From: Exilibacterium sp.
Lineage (GTDB): Bacteria; Pseudomonadota; Gammaproteobacteria; Pseudomonadales; Cellvibrionaceae
Assembly: GCA_028280195.1 (NCBI GenBank)
Contig: JANQMH010000069.1
Span: 18,985-82,984 of the forward strand
Reading direction: 5' to 3'
DNA length: 64,000 nt
Shown here: positions 17,891 through 26,742 of the stretch, piece after piece
Position numbering within the stretch: position 1 is the first letter of the stretch
How the letters are laid out: every line of letters begins with the position of its first letter
Notes under the pieces: model-generated
Database searches by the model: none
Seen by the model: only the letters and a program-made list of their open reading frames with translations
What the model was told of the DNA's origin: nothing
Position numbers and translations under genes: made by a program

Positions 17891-19255
17891 CTAGTTTTTA
17901 TAATAATTCTGCACCACCATTTGATATTTCCCATTAGCAGCTGCAGGAATATCGTTTACCTGCTCGACATCGATAGCCAGCTCTGTACTTAACATCTTGC
18001 GCAGTTCCCACTTCATAAAATCCTCCTCATCCTGTGAGAAGTTTTTATTGGCCACCAATTTGACCAGAACACGCTCGGGTTCGTTTTGAATAATCTGCGT
18101 CTTAGTCACATTCTCCAAATATTCAAAGGCAATGGCAATCGACGCCGTAGAAACCCTTTTGCCCTGGGAGACAATAACGGCCCCCACCTTACCGGAAAGC
18201 TCTTCAAGAATCGGTGTATTACGCCCGCACGGGCAAGGCTTCCTGCTGATTTTCCCCAAATCGCCAATGCGGTATCTGATCAGCGGCATGGCCTCATTGA
18301 GCAGACTGGTAACAATCAGTTCGCCTTCACCTTCCGGCGTGATTTGACCATCCGCACCCAGCACTTCGGCAACGCCGTATTCCATGGCAATGTGCTTATT
18401 GCCATACTCGCATTCTCCGGCAAAAATAACGCTTTCCGCCGATCCATATTGATCATAGACTTTGCAGCCAAGGGCTTTCTCCATCACTTCGCGCTGCTTT
18501 TTGGTGAAATTTTCCGAGCTGGTACTGATGCCCTTAGGCGTAAAAGTCAAGGTCCGATCGTTTTGCAGAATAAACTCGGCGATACGAAATACAGAGAGAG
18601 GATAGCCTTCAATCAATGTCGGCTTCAATTGATTTAACTTGTCGACATAGTGGGGCAGATTCGCATCGCTCATATGAAACGAAGAAAACAGCGTTTGATG
18701 GCCGAAGACATTCTGCCGCCAGAAAGGCGGTGTATTGTCATCCGGGTTTTGCAGTTTACGCCCGAGAAAAGACGCTCTTTTGTCAAAAATACCGACACCA
18801 AAACCGCGATAAAAACGATTCCAGAATGCATAGGTTTTGCGGCGGATATCCTTGGTCATACGCACCCCCAGCGGGGTACCGGTACTACCGCCGGTATAGA
18901 TGGTTAAAAGTGACTTTTGCGAATAACGGTTTGACACAAAATCTCCTGTCGCTTGAGCGATTTCACTGCGATTCAGCACCGGGAACTGAGCCAGATCCGG
19001 CTCGCTAATGCCCAGTTTCCGGTAGTAAGGAACATCGGCCATGGCATTTTTGAGCACCTGGCTGAGTAGTGATTGCTGAAGCTGGTCCAGCTCATCACGG
19101 CTTTTGAATTCATTGGCAAACAGCGTTTCCGACAAGCTGTGATACACACCACTGTAACGGCGGTGCCGCTCGATCAACCCCGCCAGGCTGGCCAGCGTAT
19201 TCTGAACAAAGACAGGGCTTGCCAGATAAATATGTTCTTGGAAATGGCTTTTCAT
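17891..19255 (-). CDS. PaaK/CapK-like adenylate-forming enzyme
   Basis: 454 aa if started at the ATG at 19255 (MKSHFQEH); a longer frame from 19297 adds 14 residues without support. It belongs to the phenylacetate-CoA ligase-like AMP-binding family: Gly-rich phosphate loop YTGGSTGTPLGV (about residue 140), YDQYGSAE (adenine/substrate site, about residue 255), RYRIGDLG (about 330) and CPCGRNTP. Proteins of this kind (CapK) occur in polysaccharide clusters, and wecB/wecC lie close by, so a role in activating an acyl or amino acid group for a surface glycan is possible. A catabolic phenylacetate role is unlikely since no paa genes are seen. Confidence 0.8.
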   Translation of the reverse strand: MKSHFQEHIYLASPVFVQNTLASLAGLIERHRRYSGVYHSLSETLFANEFKSRDELDQLQQSLLSQVLKNAMADVPYYRKLGISEPDLAQFPVLNRSEIAQATGDFVSNRYSQKSLLTIYTGGSTGTPLGVRMTKDIRRKTYAFWNRFYRGFGVGIFDKRASFLGRKLQNPDDNTPPFWRQNVFGHQTLFSSFHMSDANLPHYVDKLNQLKPTLIEGYPLSVFRIAEFILQNDRTLTFTPKGISTSSENFTKKQREVMEKALGCKVYDQYGSAESVIFAGECEYGNKHIAMEYGVAEVLGADGQITPEGEGELIVTSLLNEAMPLIRYRIGDLGKISRKPCPCGRNTPILEELSGKVGAVIVSQGKRVSTASIAIAFEYLENVTKTQIIQNEPERVLVKLVANKNFSQDEEDFMKWELRKMLSTELAIDVEQVNDIPAAANGKYQMVVQNYYKN

Positions 19256-19332
19256 AGTCAATACATTCTCGCTGTGAGTGGGTCGGCTCGCCCGCATCGA
19301 AGCGAGAGTATAATGGCTCAGTGGTAGTTTTC

Positions 19333-19566
19333 CTACACAAGCAATAAACCCTTGCCCCGGCGAGGCGTGTAATCAGGCGCCAGCCGCCGCGGGCACAGCT
19401 CCATCAGGATGGCGGTATACCGGCAGATCTCCGGCAGATCATGCAGCCGGCCCTCCGCTTCCTCCAGGCGGCCCTGCTTGCACAGATTACTGGCCGGTAA
19501 CAAGTCGGCCTCCGCCACCGTGCGCTCCTTGCCGGCTTCAATGGCTACCGTTCTGAGCTGCTCGAT
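19333..19566 (-). pseudogene. fragment of a helical (TPR-like) protein
   Basis: The minus frame from just after a TAA near 19574 reads AIEQLRTVAIEAGKERTVAE, then LCKQGRLEEAEGRLHDLPEI and ends LAPDYTPRRGKGLLLV. KQGRLEEAEGRL looks like a TPR helix. There is an internal ATG at 19518 that would give 61 aa. It has GC-rich codon use while the DNA upstream is AT-rich, so it is likely the 3' end of a gene whose front was lost. No family is recognised. Confidence 0.35.
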
Positions 19567-20096
19567 AGCCTGTTAAGCGTCATCGTACTTCTTCGTACTC
19601 TGCACACAGAGCTACCCCAATGCTTTCTGATGATCTGGCGATAAAAAATAAGAGAGTTTAAAGCGATTCTTTTGCATATTCTGGGCAACGTTAGCCTATA
19701 GTGCCAGCATAGCCCTTCTTGTATAGATAAACAGTATTGCAATAGGAACCGACTGGAGTCAGTATTAAAACCAGTTAGGCGTGCTTCACTATGCTTTTTA
19801 TACAAGGGATTCAAATAACTCTCTGATGTTAAAAGGGAATTCTTTATTTCAACTGAAACTCCTATTAGATATATGGCAAGTTGGTGTGCTCAAATATGTC
19901 AGGGTGAAAGTCTTTCTTCCATCACAGTACAAAACTTTCAACTGAATGACTGATCGATAAAGAATGCACGAAGCGATAAGTAACAGCGATATCTGTAAAA
20001 GAAATCTACTACGATATGCTCGAAATTATATTCATCCACGGGGAATCGATTTTTCTACAGGCTCGTTAGCTTCCTTCACTTAAAAAGGACTTTGAA
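19567..20096. other. AT-rich stretch without a gene
   Basis: About 530 bases with no supported coding frame in either strand. It marks the change from GC-rich DNA to the AT-richer accessory region and holds the presumed promoter of the gene at 20097. Confidence 0.5.
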
Positions 20097-20783
20097 ATGA
20101 AAAAGATAGATTTAGCTTCTGGCATGGCGTCCCTTTGTCTATCGCTGATTTATATAGGTGCATTTATATATTTTGGCTTATTCTCGAATTATCCCTATGA
20201 AGCATCCACATCGGAGCAAATCGCTTATCTTTCCACACATCATTTCTCTGTCGCTTCAATCTATTTTTTGATTTATGTTGTATTTGGTGTTGTCCTTTCT
20301 GTTCTTGTCTTAGGCTTGCATGAAAAGTGTTTCTCTTCATCGGGCTTGTTACGTAAGCTTTCGACCTTATTTGGTGTAATATGGGTAGGCTTTGTAATCG
20401 CAAGTGGCATGATTTCTGTAATCGGTCTTAATGCGGTTGTCGATCTGTCCGGGACCGACGTCGATAGAGCGTTCGAGACCTGGATGATTGTTATGTTATT
20501 AACGGAGAGCCTGGGTGGCGGCAACGAGTTGCTGGGGGGACTCTGGGTACTACTGGCGAGCATATGCAACTTATCAGCGAAAATATTTAATAAACCTCTA
20601 AACTATTTGGGCATCTTCGTCGGTGCGGCTGGTATAGCGACTATATATCCTGCCGAAATATTTACAGAAATATTTGGTTTTTCTCAGATCATATGGTTTA
20701 TTTTCTTAGGTATCTGTTTTATCTCTAACCATAATGCTGACAACCAACATCAGATACGCGACTGCGACGTTAGACTTTCATGA
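20097..20783 (+). CDS. six-helix integral membrane protein, DUF4386-like
   Basis: 228 aa with about six hydrophobic segments (near residues 7-28, 52-75, 90-110, 128-155, 165-185, 195-212). The layout and the segment GGGNELLGGLWVLL resemble DUF4386 membrane proteins, whose role is not known. An AAAAAGGACTT-type purine stretch precedes the ATG. Its stop overlaps the next start by 4 bases (ATGA), so the two are translationally coupled. Base composition is AT-rich, unlike the flanking core genes. Confidence 0.6.
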   Translation: MKKIDLASGMASLCLSLIYIGAFIYFGLFSNYPYEASTSEQIAYLSTHHFSVASIYFLIYVVFGVVLSVLVLGLHEKCFSSSGLLRKLSTLFGVIWVGFVIASGMISVIGLNAVVDLSGTDVDRAFETWMIVMLLTESLGGGNELLGGLWVLLASICNLSAKIFNKPLNYLGIFVGAAGIATIYPAEIFTEIFGFSQIIWFIFLGICFISNHNADNQHQIRDCDVRLS

Positions 20784-21229
20784 AGAAAGAAGATCTCATC
20801 AATAAAATAAAAATGGTATTTTCAGATGTAACCTTGAGAGATGGTATAGGCCTATGGGAAGCACAAGCTATTGATGATTACGAGCCAGAAAGTGTACAAA
20901 GAAAAAATAGGCAAAAGGACGAGAAGACTGATTGGTCTTCATTTAACTACACGGAGCTACAGAGGTGCCATAGCAGCTTATCATTCTTTGATGCCAGTGG
21001 AATGAGATTTCATTTACCCGCATTTTTAATTGGCAGTATAAAGGGCGAGCTGGATGATCCGGTATTCCATCTTACTCAGCTCGACGATTATGCAAAATCA
21101 AAATTGACCACTTTAAATGCGGAGCAAAGAGAGGCGGTAGTGGCCTATCTAAATTGGTGTTTGCAAAGTATCGAATATCAGTTTGAACATGTCACTATTA
21201 AAAGAGCACTGGATAAGTATTGGATTTGA
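20780..21229 (+). CDS. conserved protein of the DUF6714 type, function unknown
   Basis: 149 aa, soluble. It shows GIGLWEAQAIDDYEP near residue 22, DWSSFNYTELQRC, and FFDASGMRFHLPAFLIG near residue 73, which I recall as the marks of the DUF6714 family. No catalytic motif can be named. It overlaps the membrane-protein gene before it by 4 bases and is followed by another small membrane-protein gene, so a three-gene unit is likely. Confidence 0.65.
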   Translation: MKKEDLINKIKMVFSDVTLRDGIGLWEAQAIDDYEPESVQRKNRQKDEKTDWSSFNYTELQRCHSSLSFFDASGMRFHLPAFLIGSIKGELDDPVFHLTQLDDYAKSKLTTLNAEQREAVVAYLNWCLQSIEYQFEHVTIKRALDKYWI

Positions 21230-21323
21230 AAAATACAAAAAAACAATGAACTGCGCATTTACGAAACCGGATGCAGCAAAGCGGCACCGGCCATTGATGA
21301 GCTATGTTCTCCAGGGAGAAACG

Positions 21324-21707
21324 ATGAACAAACCACAATTTTACACTGTTACTGCTGTCTATATTGTTCTGCTAGCGTTCACGGGCTACTTGGCATTCTT
21401 TAAATTTCCAGGGGCATACAGTTTGCCAACACCTCAAATGGTTAAAACTCTGGCAGGAGATGCCGAGTTGAAACAAGAATTATTGGATGATGTAAGAGAA
21501 TCACGTGCGCGACATACCAAGATAATAGAGCTGGCATCGCAATCGTTTAACATAATATTAGGGGCTCTACTCGGTTTCTTGTCAGCTATTGCAACAGGGA
21601 GTATTTCAATTAGTCGCAACAAACCGAGAGAATCAGAACACAAGCAGTCAAGCAGCCCAAACGCCGATGACGCTGCTTCTCAAAAAGTTATGCGCGAACC
21701 TCTATGA
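21324..21707 (+). CDS. small membrane protein, function unknown
   Basis: 127 aa from the ATG at 21324, which has GGGAGAAAC ahead of it; an open frame from 21183 overlaps the previous gene and was rejected. Two hydrophobic segments (about 8-26 and 80-100) flank a charged helix of about 40 residues (KTLAGDAELKQELLDDVRES). The C-terminus is polar. I do not recognise a family. Confidence 0.55.
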   Translation: MNKPQFYTVTAVYIVLLAFTGYLAFFKFPGAYSLPTPQMVKTLAGDAELKQELLDDVRESRARHTKIIELASQSFNIILGALLGFLSAIATGSISISRNKPRESEHKQSSSPNADDAASQKVMREPL

Positions 21708-22138
21708 AACTGTTCGAAGCATTATCCCTGTTTTCTGCAGAGATTGAGTAGGGATCAAGGCAAGTCGGAGGAGATTAACTACCTTTTCCAGCCAAAGCCA
21801 CCCTTACCATACCATGGCGGCCAAGGGAGCCTTCAGCGCTCCCTGTGGAACCCATCGACCAGGAGTAAGGTTTCAGTTCTCTCCCTGGACCCCAGAGATC
21901 AAAGGGCGATATGCCTCCCCCTTTGAAAACCCCGCGCATCAATACCTTGCCGTTAGTAGATCACAATCAAAGTCTCGCCGCCTCTGGAGCTGTGCCACCA
22001 CTTTCAATCAGACTGTAATCAAGCATGAAATACTGGCTTTCCCTCTTTGTCCATTTTGCCTAAAGGGCCGCTTTTAGGCGTGTGACGACCAGCGATATGT
22101 CATGTTTATAGAAGTAAAAACTTGTATTGTCTTTAATA
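21708..22138. other. 431 bases without a recognisable gene
   Basis: Short frames here show no family features. A GCCTAAA/TTTAGGC hairpin at 22058-22079 lies downstream of the AraC gene and may serve as a weak stop for transcription, though no T-run follows. Confidence 0.4.
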
Positions 22139-23173
22139 CTACTGAAACTTCTGGCGGTGGCGCTGTAAAGTTTGAGAAGGCAGCTCCCCAAACTGTTTTT
22201 TATAATAATTAGCAAAACGACTAAAGTGAGTAAAGCCACTGTCAATGGCCACATTGGTCACCGAGATAGAGCTAGCAGTAGCGGACGCCAATGTCTCATA
22301 GGCTAACCTTAATCGCTCCACACGCAGGAATTTCATTGGAGTCATACCATAATATTTCTTAAATTCAGTGTATAAAGAAGTCTTGGTTAAGCCGGAAGCC
22401 TGGACTATATCATCCAAATGAATATTTTCGGTTGCATTTTCTTTTAGGTAATTAGCTGTCGCCCTGCAACCTACAGAAGGTTTTAATTCATGAATTTTGG
22501 TAAGTTTATCCGTGTAATTATTCGGAACATTCAACAACAGCATTGAGGCGAACAACCCTTCTAACTCCCTGCCAACAGCTTCATAGGTAGATAATGACTT
22601 TCTCTGGTGACATTCTCTCCACACTTGTAAAATCATATTTTTCAACGACTCTGTACTATCTTTTAGCACCTGAGGGTGGCAAGCAAAGGTCAATGGTGAA
22701 TTTGGTCTTTCCCCCAGATGTTGAACTAACACTCGGTCTATCGCACTGCGCGTAATTCTTACACTGATATTACGATAGTCGTGGGAGGCCTCCAGTGTGA
22801 CTGGACAAGTCGGGTTGATTACGGTGAGTGAATCCGATCCTCCCTCAACTCTTTTACCGCCGGCTTCAATGGAATAATGGCCGCCGACTGGTAACATCAA
22901 ACAATAGTTTTCATCCGAAAACTCACCAATGCTATTGCTCAGCTCTCTTCCATAAGCTAACCAGTTAATGCAGATATCAGCAATCCAAGCATAGGAATGT
23001 TCAAACTGGATTTTCTTGCCTCTACCTACCGGCTTAATATTATGAGGGCCAAATAAACCGGTAATTCTTTCAATAGCAATATCTATGTCCTGGGTCTGAA
23101 ATGAGCCAGACCTAGCCATATGTTTGGCATGAATAGAAGCATCTTGATGATATTGCGCAGAGATATTATTCAC
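22139..23173 (-). CDS. AraC-family transcriptional regulator
   Basis: 344 aa. The N-terminal two thirds resemble the AraC-binding-like ligand domain (PF14525 type, with LPVGGHYSIEAGGKRVEGG and SLTVINPTCPVTLEA). The C-terminal 95 residues are the double helix-turn-helix: NIHLDDIVQASGLTKTSLYTEF, then GMTPMKFLRVERLRLAYE and VAIDSGFTHFSRFANYYKK. It is the last of five minus-strand genes (hyuA, hyuB, ABM, TonB receptor, this gene) with a 329-base gap to the receptor, so it probably has its own promoter and controls the locus. Inducer unknown. Confidence 0.9.
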   Translation of the reverse strand: MNNISAQYHQDASIHAKHMARSGSFQTQDIDIAIERITGLFGPHNIKPVGRGKKIQFEHSYAWIADICINWLAYGRELSNSIGEFSDENYCLMLPVGGHYSIEAGGKRVEGGSDSLTVINPTCPVTLEASHDYRNISVRITRSAIDRVLVQHLGERPNSPLTFACHPQVLKDSTESLKNMILQVWRECHQRKSLSTYEAVGRELEGLFASMLLLNVPNNYTDKLTKIHELKPSVGCRATANYLKENATENIHLDDIVQASGLTKTSLYTEFKKYYGMTPMKFLRVERLRLAYETLASATASSISVTNVAIDSGFTHFSRFANYYKKQFGELPSQTLQRHRQKFQ

Positions 23174-23502
23174 CCGCTCATCTCAGAAAAACTTACAGCC
23201 CAAAACAGATGTTAACTGAGTCTACTACTCGAAAACAGCCAAGTCAAGAATGGCAAAAAAGGGATTTTATTATTAATTTTCAATAACTTAAACTTAAAAA
23301 AAATATAGAGACCTAAAACATATTACAACTATAGAAGTTTTAGCTATCGAATTAGGCCTCAAATATCTCTATATAAGAGTGATCACGCCATGCGTATATC
23401 TCAGCATTTGATACTCCAAAGACACTATTATTTCCCTTCGTTCCTGTACAAATGGCTGGCCAAACTGCCTGTTAAGATCATCATGGCCTTTCCATTAGCT
23501 TA
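23174..23502. other. AT-rich gap between TonB receptor and AraC gene
   Basis: No gene is supported. It should hold the promoter of the AraC gene (minus strand). Confidence 0.4.
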
Positions 23503-25932
23503 TTATTGCCATTGGTAGCTCAAAGTCGCGACAACCCACCTTGGCTTACCATAAGCTTCTTCAGTACAGCCACAAAGCGTTGACAGGTCAAAACCGGTGG
23601 TCTGATAGCGAGAGTCTGTGAAATTGGATACAAGCAGTGATGCCTCCCATTTTTCATTGCCGGACAACCATGAGAGACGTGTATTAGCTACCGTATAGCT
23701 ATCCATCCTTTGTGACTGAAAGTTTCGAATATTATGGAAAGCACTGGACGCGTAATTGGCGTCAAGCTGGGCCGTGATCGTCCCACCTAACAACGCATTT
23801 GGCCACTGGTACTGCACCAGAGCCGCAATTTGTGTATCTGGTGTAAAACTGGGTTCTACATCGCGTAACACACCATCCGCTACTGCAAGGTTTTCCACTT
23901 CTGCATCGATATAAGCCACACTTAGCATAAAACTTAGACGGTCTGTCGGCGTTGTCTGAAGTTCAAGTTCAAAGCCCTTGTAAGTGGCATCTGTATTACG
24001 GATAAAGCTGGAAGAGCGAATAAAAAGCAGTGCTTGATAATCAGTATAGTCATAGTAATAAAACGAACCATTCAATCTCGTTTTACCATCCATCCAGCTG
24101 GTCTTAAACCCTGCCTCGTATGCAAGCAGTATTTCTTCATCATAGGGTATTTCAGAAGTCAATAAGGCAGGTGTCACCAGATCATTAAGTTGTGCATTAA
24201 AGCTCCCTGCTTTCACGCCTCGATTAATACCCGCATAAAGCAGCACATCATCGTTAGGGCGGTAATCGAGTTGAATTTTTCCTGTCCATAAGGAGTCAGA
24301 AATTTTGTCATTGAAGGACGGATACTCCAGTCCAGTTACGAAAACGGGTGCGTCTGCATCGATAAAAGCATCATCAATATTAAGCAATATTGGGTTGCTG
24401 TAGTTGTATTCTTTCTCTTCCAGCACAGCACGAATACCAGCGATCACAGTAAACTCTTCATTTAACTCGTAATCTACTTGTCCGAATATAGAATAAGAAT
24501 CGGTCTCTAAATCAACAAAGGTATCTGACTCTATAGAAGGGAAACCGGGAAATAACAGTGGAGACTCTTCAAAAAAGCCAAGACCTTGTTTGGCATCGAC
24601 TTCTGCGTTTAGATAATAAAAACCAGCTACCCATTTGCCTCGTTCCGTACTGCCACTTAGACGAAATTCTTGAGTAAAGCTTTCATGTTCGGAATCCGCC
24701 ATAAATGCACCCAAAGGTGCTGGTGAGCCATCGACGTCTAATGTTGCCCTCTTATCAGCAAACATATAGTGGCTAACCGACGTTAACGCTATGCCCCCTA
24801 AGTCCCAATCTAGCTTCGCTGTCAGGCCATGGGTTTTGTATCTGTTTGCGTCGTCGGGCGCATGATCCGATGACGTATCAAAGTCATCTCCGTCTGGATC
24901 AATATAGCCATAAAGATCGCCACCCGGTACAGGGCGAATGCTATCTTCATTCAATCCAGGAACCTCCCCATCAACAAAAGACAGCGGTAAGCATCCGCCA
25001 GTTGCCGCATCTATAGCTTCACAATTAGACGGATTGCTCGTTAAGGCGAATACCGAATCCACATGCAAACCATTCGAGAGTACGGGAACTGTTCCTGTTG
25101 ATTGATATGGGCCTGTAGAGGCTTCTTGGTCACCCGAAAAACCACTGACAAGCAATTCTGCATCGGCATTAATTTCCCATAACAGTTGACCACGAAAGGC
25201 CAGCTGTTCATCTGTCCAGAGGTCGTCAGCGCCGCTACGAGAGGGCGCAATAGGCTCTCCGGTAAATGGGTTAGTCGCCTGCGCAAATGGAAAGAGATTA
25301 TCCAGAATAGCGCCGTGTTTGTTATAGAGCATTGAGACTCTACCAGAAAGACTGTCACTCAATCCTCCACCGGCAGCAGCTTCCAAACGTACCTGATCGA
25401 AAGAACCGAAACCTGTGTTGATAAACCCGTCCCTCTCCTGGGAAGGTTTACGCGTAATGTAATGGGCAAGCCCACCAGTTGCATTCCGGCCAAATAATGT
25501 GCCTTGAGGACCTTTCAGTATTTCAACGCGTTCCAAATCGAACAGCGCGAAGACCTGGGCCTGCGGGGAGATAATGTAACCCTCATCGATATATACGGCA
25601 TTTGGCGCTTCTGTATGATCGGCAAAATCATTTTGTGTCACGCCACGAATAGTAAACTGCCGTGTTTGCCCGCCACTGCTAGACGATATATGAACACCTG
25701 GCGTTATCGCAGCAATTTCGGTGCTCTCAATCAAGCCAAGAGCCTGAATTTGCTCTCCGGAAAATGCAGTAATCGAGATACCCACATCCTGAATATTCTG
25801 CTCACGCTTTTGCGCGGTAACAAGCACTTCTTCCAGTAATTGTGCATGACTTAAAGTCGGAATAAGTAACGAAAAGCTAAGTGACGCAACGTAAGAAAAA
25901 CGCTTGAATCGGTTATAACGTATGATAGACAT
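23503..25932 (-). CDS. TonB-dependent outer membrane receptor
   Basis: 809 aa with a signal peptide (about residues 12-30, ending SHA), a TonB-box-like EEVLVTAQKREQN right after it, a plug domain (about 45-160, with LKGPQGTLFGRNATGGL), and a barrel ending in the aromatic YQWQ. The VTAQKRE start and overall style match receptors common in marine gammaproteobacteria and sphingomonads for organic substrates rather than siderophores. Given hyuAB next door the cargo may be the substrate of those enzymes; this is inference. Three copies of GTGATACCC lie in its upstream region. Confidence 0.92.
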   Translation of the reverse strand: MSIIRYNRFKRFSYVASLSFSLLIPTLSHAQLLEEVLVTAQKREQNIQDVGISITAFSGEQIQALGLIESTEIAAITPGVHISSSSGGQTRQFTIRGVTQNDFADHTEAPNAVYIDEGYIISPQAQVFALFDLERVEILKGPQGTLFGRNATGGLAHYITRKPSQERDGFINTGFGSFDQVRLEAAAGGGLSDSLSGRVSMLYNKHGAILDNLFPFAQATNPFTGEPIAPSRSGADDLWTDEQLAFRGQLLWEINADAELLVSGFSGDQEASTGPYQSTGTVPVLSNGLHVDSVFALTSNPSNCEAIDAATGGCLPLSFVDGEVPGLNEDSIRPVPGGDLYGYIDPDGDDFDTSSDHAPDDANRYKTHGLTAKLDWDLGGIALTSVSHYMFADKRATLDVDGSPAPLGAFMADSEHESFTQEFRLSGSTERGKWVAGFYYLNAEVDAKQGLGFFEESPLLFPGFPSIESDTFVDLETDSYSIFGQVDYELNEEFTVIAGIRAVLEEKEYNYSNPILLNIDDAFIDADAPVFVTGLEYPSFNDKISDSLWTGKIQLDYRPNDDVLLYAGINRGVKAGSFNAQLNDLVTPALLTSEIPYDEEILLAYEAGFKTSWMDGKTRLNGSFYYYDYTDYQALLFIRSSSFIRNTDATYKGFELELQTTPTDRLSFMLSVAYIDAEVENLAVADGVLRDVEPSFTPDTQIAALVQYQWPNALLGGTITAQLDANYASSAFHNIRNFQSQRMDSYTVANTRLSWLSGNEKWEASLLVSNFTDSRYQTTGFDLSTLCGCTEEAYGKPRWVVATLSYQWQ

Positions 25933-25969
25933 ACTGGTTCCTCCCCAAATTTAGTATTTTTATCCTCGC

Positions 25970-26276
25970 GTGATACCCCACGAAGAATGCTTAACTCACT
26001 ACCATCAAACCTACTGTGGGAAAAGGAAGGGTACTATCCGTAATAATCTTTACTTGTATCCGTATTTTCCGCTTGAGAGAGCGATCTCCAATCTAATTTT
26101 TCTGTTAAAGCAAGGCAAACAGCATCGGTATTTTTACACCACTACGACTGTCATTTTGTGGGGACTTTGAGAGAAGTAGCTATGAAATCTGGAATTAGAT
26201 AACGGGTCGAAGATTAATGTGATAGCTTCACTCTGACCGCAAAGTCAATTTAGTGATACCCGTGAGTGATACCCGT
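25970..26276. promoter_or_regulatory. direct repeats GTGATACCC ahead of the TonB receptor gene
   Basis: GTGATACCCGT occurs at 26253-26263 and 26266-26276, 13 bases apart, and GTGATACCCC occurs at 25970. Paired direct repeats fit AraC-type activators, and an AraC gene is in the same locus. The 381-base region holds no gene. Confidence 0.45.
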
Positions 26277-26313
26277 TAGAGTAAGATCTGGTTAGTTTTA
26301 CCTTGCTTTCTAA

Positions 26314-26601
26314 TCAGCATCGTAAAAAAAAGCGAGTGATCGGGTCTGCACCCATATACTGCCTTAATTTGGCCATATCCCCCCGTTCTTTGCGCCATGC
26401 CAGATAGGCAAAATAGGCTTCCTTTGCCGTCCATTCCTCTACCATAAACACGGTCCCGGGTGACTCTTCTTCCGTGTGCAATTCAAATTTGATACAGCCT
26501 TCAAAGTTCCGAGTCTCATCCTGAGTCTCAATTAAATAAGTAGAAAATTCGTTCTCTAACCCTGTTTTCGCCGCAAATTCAACCGTAATAACAACAGACA
26601 T
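26314..26601 (-). CDS. antibiotic-biosynthesis-monooxygenase (ABM) domain protein
   Basis: 95 aa, a single ferredoxin-like domain: VVITVEFAAKTGLENEFSTY, then NFEGCIKFELHTEEESPGTVFMVEEW, typical of the ABM/YgiN group, which are dimers with cofactor-free quinol or aromatic oxidation in some members and unknown roles in many. It sits between hyuB and the TonB receptor on the same strand and likely belongs to that locus. The exact reaction cannot be told. Confidence 0.8.
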   Translation of the reverse strand: MSVVITVEFAAKTGLENEFSTYLIETQDETRNFEGCIKFELHTEEESPGTVFMVEEWTAKEAYFAYLAWRKERGDMAKLRQYMGADPITRFFLRC

Positions 26602-26742
26602 ATAGGCACCTTTTGATAGTTTGTGAGGTTTTCATTTGCTAGATTCAACGCGGCTAGCATGCGTTTTAGCTGTGCCGCCGCCGGCCCAGGTAGGCCAGCG
26701 ACGACCAGGACGAGATTGTTTACCACGCTTTTCTCATAAGCT

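Noticed and set aside
19545..19814. 89-aa minus-strand frame in the AT-rich gap
   Set aside because: It crosses the composition change between the helical-protein fragment and AT-rich DNA and has no family features.
21744..21926. 60-aa frame after the small membrane-protein gene, considered as a transposase remnant
   Set aside because: No transposase motif, no inverted repeats and no ribosome site could be seen.
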